Both the position numbers and the translations under genes were made by a program. From JAPLSN01 sp964482955 (lineage in GTDB: Bacteria; Spirochaetota; Spirochaetia; Treponematales; UBA12059), in assembly GCA_964482955.1 (NCBI GenBank), contig CAYZZW010000051.1, positions 1 through 24,623 of the forward strand: a DNA stretch of 24,623 nucleotides, written 5' to 3'. Below the pieces are notes generated by a model, which saw nothing but the letters and a program-made list of their open reading frames with translations, did not search any database and was not told where the DNA came from. Of this stretch, positions 22,498-24,623 are shown one piece after another (the stretch's first letter is position 1; each line of letters starts with the position of its first letter).

Positions 22498-23128
22498 GTT
22501 TCCTCCGTTCGAGGACCTTGTCGATGATCCCGTAGGCGAGCGCTTCCTCGGCGGACATGTAGAAGTCGCGTTCCGTGTCTCGGGCGACGGCTTCCACCGG
22601 CTTGCCGGTATGGAGCGAGAAATAGTCGAGCGTGAGCTTCTTGAGCCGGATGATCTCGCGCGCCTGGAGGCTGATGTCGGACGCCTGTCCCTGCGCGCCG
22701 CCCCACGGCTGGTGGATGAGCACGCGCGACGAGGGCAGGGCGAAGCGCTTGCCCGCCGTGCCGCACGCGAGGAGCAGGGCGCCCATGCTGGAGGCCTGGC
22801 CGAGACAGATGGTCTTCACGTCCGGCCGGATCACCTGGATGGTGTCGTAGATCGCGAGCCCCGCGGTCACCGATCCGCCCGGGCTGTTGATGTAGAGGTC
22901 GATGTCCTTTTCCGGATCCTGCGACTCGAGGAAGAGGAGCTGGGCGACGACGATGTCGGCGGTCAGGTCGTTGATCTCGCCGTCGATGAAGACGATCCGG
23001 TCCTTGAGGAGGCGCGAATAGATGTCGTACGCGCGCTCCTCGTTGCCGGTGCGCTCCACGACCATCGGGACCAGGTTGTGCATGCGTTCGTTCATGTGGA
23101 TGGAAACCTCGGCTTCCAAATTACTCAT
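22478..23128 (-). CDS. clpP: ClpP, proteolytic subunit of ClpXP
   Basis: Serine protease that forms the double-ring chamber used by ClpX, 216 residues. The catalytic triad is complete: Ser114 in GQASSMGA, His139 in LIHQPWGG and Asp188 in RDTERDFYM, with spacings of 25 and 49 as in E. coli. INSPGGSVTAGLAIYDT is the usual substrate-cleft segment. The first ATG, 23128, overlaps the tig stop by 8 nt with AAGGA very close; the ATG at codon 12 (23095, MNERMHNLVPMVVE) is an alternative, and the residues between may be a propeptide. It overlaps clpX by 20 nt. Confidence 0.98.
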   Translation of the reverse strand: MSNLEAEVSIHMNERMHNLVPMVVERTGNEERAYDIYSRLLKDRIVFIDGEINDLTADIVVAQLLFLESQDPEKDIDLYINSPGGSVTAGLAIYDTIQVIRPDVKTICLGQASSMGALLLACGTAGKRFALPSSRVLIHQPWGGAQGQASDISLQAREIIRLKKLTLDYFSLHTGKPVEAVARDTERDFYMSAEEALAYGIIDKVLERRKHGQVKG

Positions 23129-24479
23129 TTTCCTTCATCATGTCCACGAAGGCGACTTTCTTTCCCTTCTTGACCTTGGCGTCCGCGATGAGGGCTTCGA
23201 TGAGCTTGTCTTCCTTGATCCGGTCGCGGAGGTACTCGACCATCTCGCGGCGCTTGTACTCGGCCTTGATCTCCTCGACGCTCATGGAGCTCTCCGACGC
23301 CATCTTGGCGTACTCGGCGTCCATGTCCGCGTCGGTGGCCTCGTAGCCGCCGTCCTTCACGAGCTTGTCGATGACGAGACGCACCTTGATCGAGCGCTCG
23401 GACACCGGGCGCCAGTCCTTGTAGAGGTCTTCGACCGTCTTGCCGCTCATGGAGAGGAGCCGGTTGAGCTTGTCCATGTCGGAGATGCCCATCTGCTGCA
23501 TGAGGTTGCGCCGGCGCATCTCGAGCTCGGCTTCGATCATGGAGACGGGCAGGTCGATCTCGGCGCGCGAAAGGAGCCCGTCGATGAGGCCCTTTTCGCG
23601 CTCCTGGCGGAGCTTCGCCTCGAGCTGCTTCTCGAGCTGTTTCCGGAGATCGGCCCGGAGGTCGTCGAGGGTCTTGAACTTCTCGGAGACGTCCTGCGCG
23701 AGCTCGTCGTCGAGCGCGGGCAGCTTCTTCACCTTGATCTGGGTGACCTTGACGGCGATCTTCTTGGAGACGCCGGCCAGCTCCTTGTATTCGAAGTCGG
23801 CGGGGAAGGTCTTGTCGATGACCTTTTCCTCGCCCTTCTTGAGGCCGATCACGTCGTCGTCGAACTTGTAGATGTTGTAGCCTGAGCCGATCTCGAAGAC
23901 GAAATCCTGGCGCTCGGTGCCCTGGACGGCGGCGCCGGCGGCGTCCAGCTCGCGGTAGTCGACCGTGACGATGTCGCCCTTCGCTGCGGCGGCGCCTTCG
24001 TCCTTGTCCACCACGATGGCGTTGCGCTCGCGGACAGCCTCGAGCTCGCGCTGCTCGTCGTCCTTGCCGATCTCGCAGACCGGCACTTCGAACTCGATGC
24101 CCTTGGTGTCGCCGATCTTCACTTCCGGGTAGGTGTCGTAGACGACGGTGAAGGTGAAGTCCTTGTCGAGCGCGAAGTCGGGCTCGCTCTCGAGGGACGG
24201 CTGGCTGTACACGATGGGCTGGTCTTCGGCGCCTTCGAGCGCCTCCTGCACGGCTTTGTCCATGACGCGGCCCATGGTCTCGACGCGGAGGCCGTCGCCG
24301 AACTTGCGCTCGAGGACGGCGGCGGGCACCTTGCCCTGGCGGAAACCGTCGATGCGGACGGTCTTGGAGTATTCGGCCAGGAGCTCGTCGTAGCTCTTCT
24401 TCACGTCGTCCTTCGAGACGGTGACGGTCAGCTTGGCTGCGGAGTGTTCGAGGCGTTCGATCTTCTTGTTAGCGACCAC
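23121..24479 (-). CDS. tig: Trigger factor, ribosome-associated chaperone
   Basis: Binds at the peptide exit of the ribosome and shields new chains, 452 residues. The N-terminal ribosome-binding domain has the signature GFRQGKVP at 45-52. The middle peptidyl-prolyl isomerase (FKBP-like) domain begins near AAKGDIVTVDYRELDAAG and runs through GLKKGEEKVIDKTFPADFEYKELAGVSKKIAVKV. The C-terminal helical domain contains the DDLRADLRKQLEKQLEAKLRQ arm. It starts with GTG 24479, seven bases after AGGA; the N-terminus MVANKKIERLE fits the family. First gene of tig-clpP-clpX-lon-xseA-xseB, 54 nt below the tRNA-Gly terminator. Confidence 0.96.
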   Translation of the reverse strand: MVANKKIERLEHSAAKLTVTVSKDDVKKSYDELLAEYSKTVRIDGFRQGKVPAAVLERKFGDGLRVETMGRVMDKAVQEALEGAEDQPIVYSQPSLESEPDFALDKDFTFTVVYDTYPEVKIGDTKGIEFEVPVCEIGKDDEQRELEAVRERNAIVVDKDEGAAAAKGDIVTVDYRELDAAGAAVQGTERQDFVFEIGSGYNIYKFDDDVIGLKKGEEKVIDKTFPADFEYKELAGVSKKIAVKVTQIKVKKLPALDDELAQDVSEKFKTLDDLRADLRKQLEKQLEAKLRQEREKGLIDGLLSRAEIDLPVSMIEAELEMRRRNLMQQMGISDMDKLNRLLSMSGKTVEDLYKDWRPVSERSIKVRLVIDKLVKDGGYEATDADMDAEYAKMASESSMSVEEIKAEYKRREMVEYLRDRIKEDKLIEALIADAKVKKGKKVAFVDMMKENE

Positions 24480-24489
24480 GGTGTCTTCC

Positions 24490-24506
24490 TTACAAGTAGG
24501 TTGTAA
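24490..24506. repeat. A+T-rich inverted repeat in the tig leader
   Basis: TTACAA / GTAGG / TTGTAA, a perfect 6-bp inverted repeat with a 5-nt spacer. It sits 11-27 nt before the GTG of tig in a region otherwise very G+C-rich, and its proximal arm touches the ribosome site AAGGA. It could be a regulator site, part of a promoter, or a weak RNA hairpin. I could not place a convincing -35/-10 pair for tig around it. Confidence 0.4.
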
Positions 24507-24532
24507 ACACGGTTGCGGCCAGGGCGCCGCGG

Positions 24533-24565
24533 AAAAAAAAAGGCGATCCGGTTGTCCGGATCGCC
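24533..24565 (-). terminator. Intrinsic terminator of the tRNA-Gly transcript
   Basis: On the minus strand GGCGATCCGG, loop ACAA, CCGGATCGCC: a perfect 10-bp stem followed at once by nine T (plus-strand A-run 24533-24541). It lies 5 nt after the tRNA 3' end and insulates the tig operon from the tRNA gene. Confidence 0.95.
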
Positions 24566-24570
24566 CACCG

Positions 24571-24623
24571 AGCGGGAAACGGGAGTCGGACCCGCGACAT
24601 CCACCTTGGCAAGGTGGCGCTCT
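24571..24623 (-). tRNA. tRNA-Gly(GCC), 3' 53 nt (5' part outside window)
   Basis: On the minus strand the visible order is: end of the D-arm (AGAGC), anticodon stem CCACC/GGTGG around loop TTGCCAA with anticodon GCC (plus 24608-24610), variable loop ATGTC, T-stem GCGGG/CCCGT around TCCGACT, acceptor 3' strand TTCCCGC and discriminator T. This matches a glycine tRNA. CCA is not encoded; the next bases are CGG. The 5' acceptor strand and most of the D-arm lie beyond base 24623. Confidence 0.95.

Overview
The window is G+C-rich bacterial chromosome, packed with housekeeping genes and with no sign of mobile DNA. I read it as a high-G+C spirochaete. The evidence is indirect: a MetRS of the KFSKS type with a C-terminal tRNA-binding domain, a FemAB-type peptidoglycan-bridge enzyme, a large lipoprotein that looks like a spirochaete-conserved family, and a trigger factor N-terminus that resembles spirochaete ones. 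This is inference from memory, not from a search.

Layout. Bases 1-2548 (+) hold the 3' part of metG and a FemAB-like aminoacyltransferase that overlaps it. Bases 2585-3994 (-) hold amrB-amrA (MEMO and AMMECR1 families). Diverging from them at 4047-5390 (+) is an orphan NtrC-type sigma-54 activator. Bases 5404-9036 (-) are a thiamine ABC transporter, thiB-thiP-thiQ, behind a TPP riboswitch. Bases 9169-13378 (-) are secA followed by an NFACT (RqcH-like) gene. Diverging from secA, 13485-16776 (+) is a three-gene operon: lipoprotein, bifunctional NAD(P)HX repair enzyme, and a small membrane protein. A Nudix hydrolase follows at 16861-17283 (+). Bases 17350-24479 (-) form one long chain, tig-clpP-clpX-lon-xseA-xseB, closed by an intrinsic terminator. 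At the right edge is a truncated tRNA-Gly(GCC) with its own strong terminator.

How the genes work together. tig/clpP/clpX/lon make a protein folding and degradation unit with the exonuclease VII genes attached. The riboswitch fixes the substrate of the ABC transporter as thiamine or thiamine phosphates. secA and the NFACT gene pair protein export with a likely ribosome-rescue factor.

The most interesting signals are in gene starts and ends. Several genes carry a sigma-70-like promoter whose -10 lies only 6-7 nt before the start codon, suggesting leaderless mRNAs. amrB and the sigma-54 activator have overlapping opposed -10 elements. The FemAB gene seems to start at a CTG overlapping the metG stop. 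Most operon junctions are 4-nt NTGA overlaps. Convergent gene pairs end in compact hairpins, one with both stop codons inside its arms. I see no CRISPR array, insertion sequence, prophage or obvious new multi-gene system. No gene-free stretch exceeds 300 bases.
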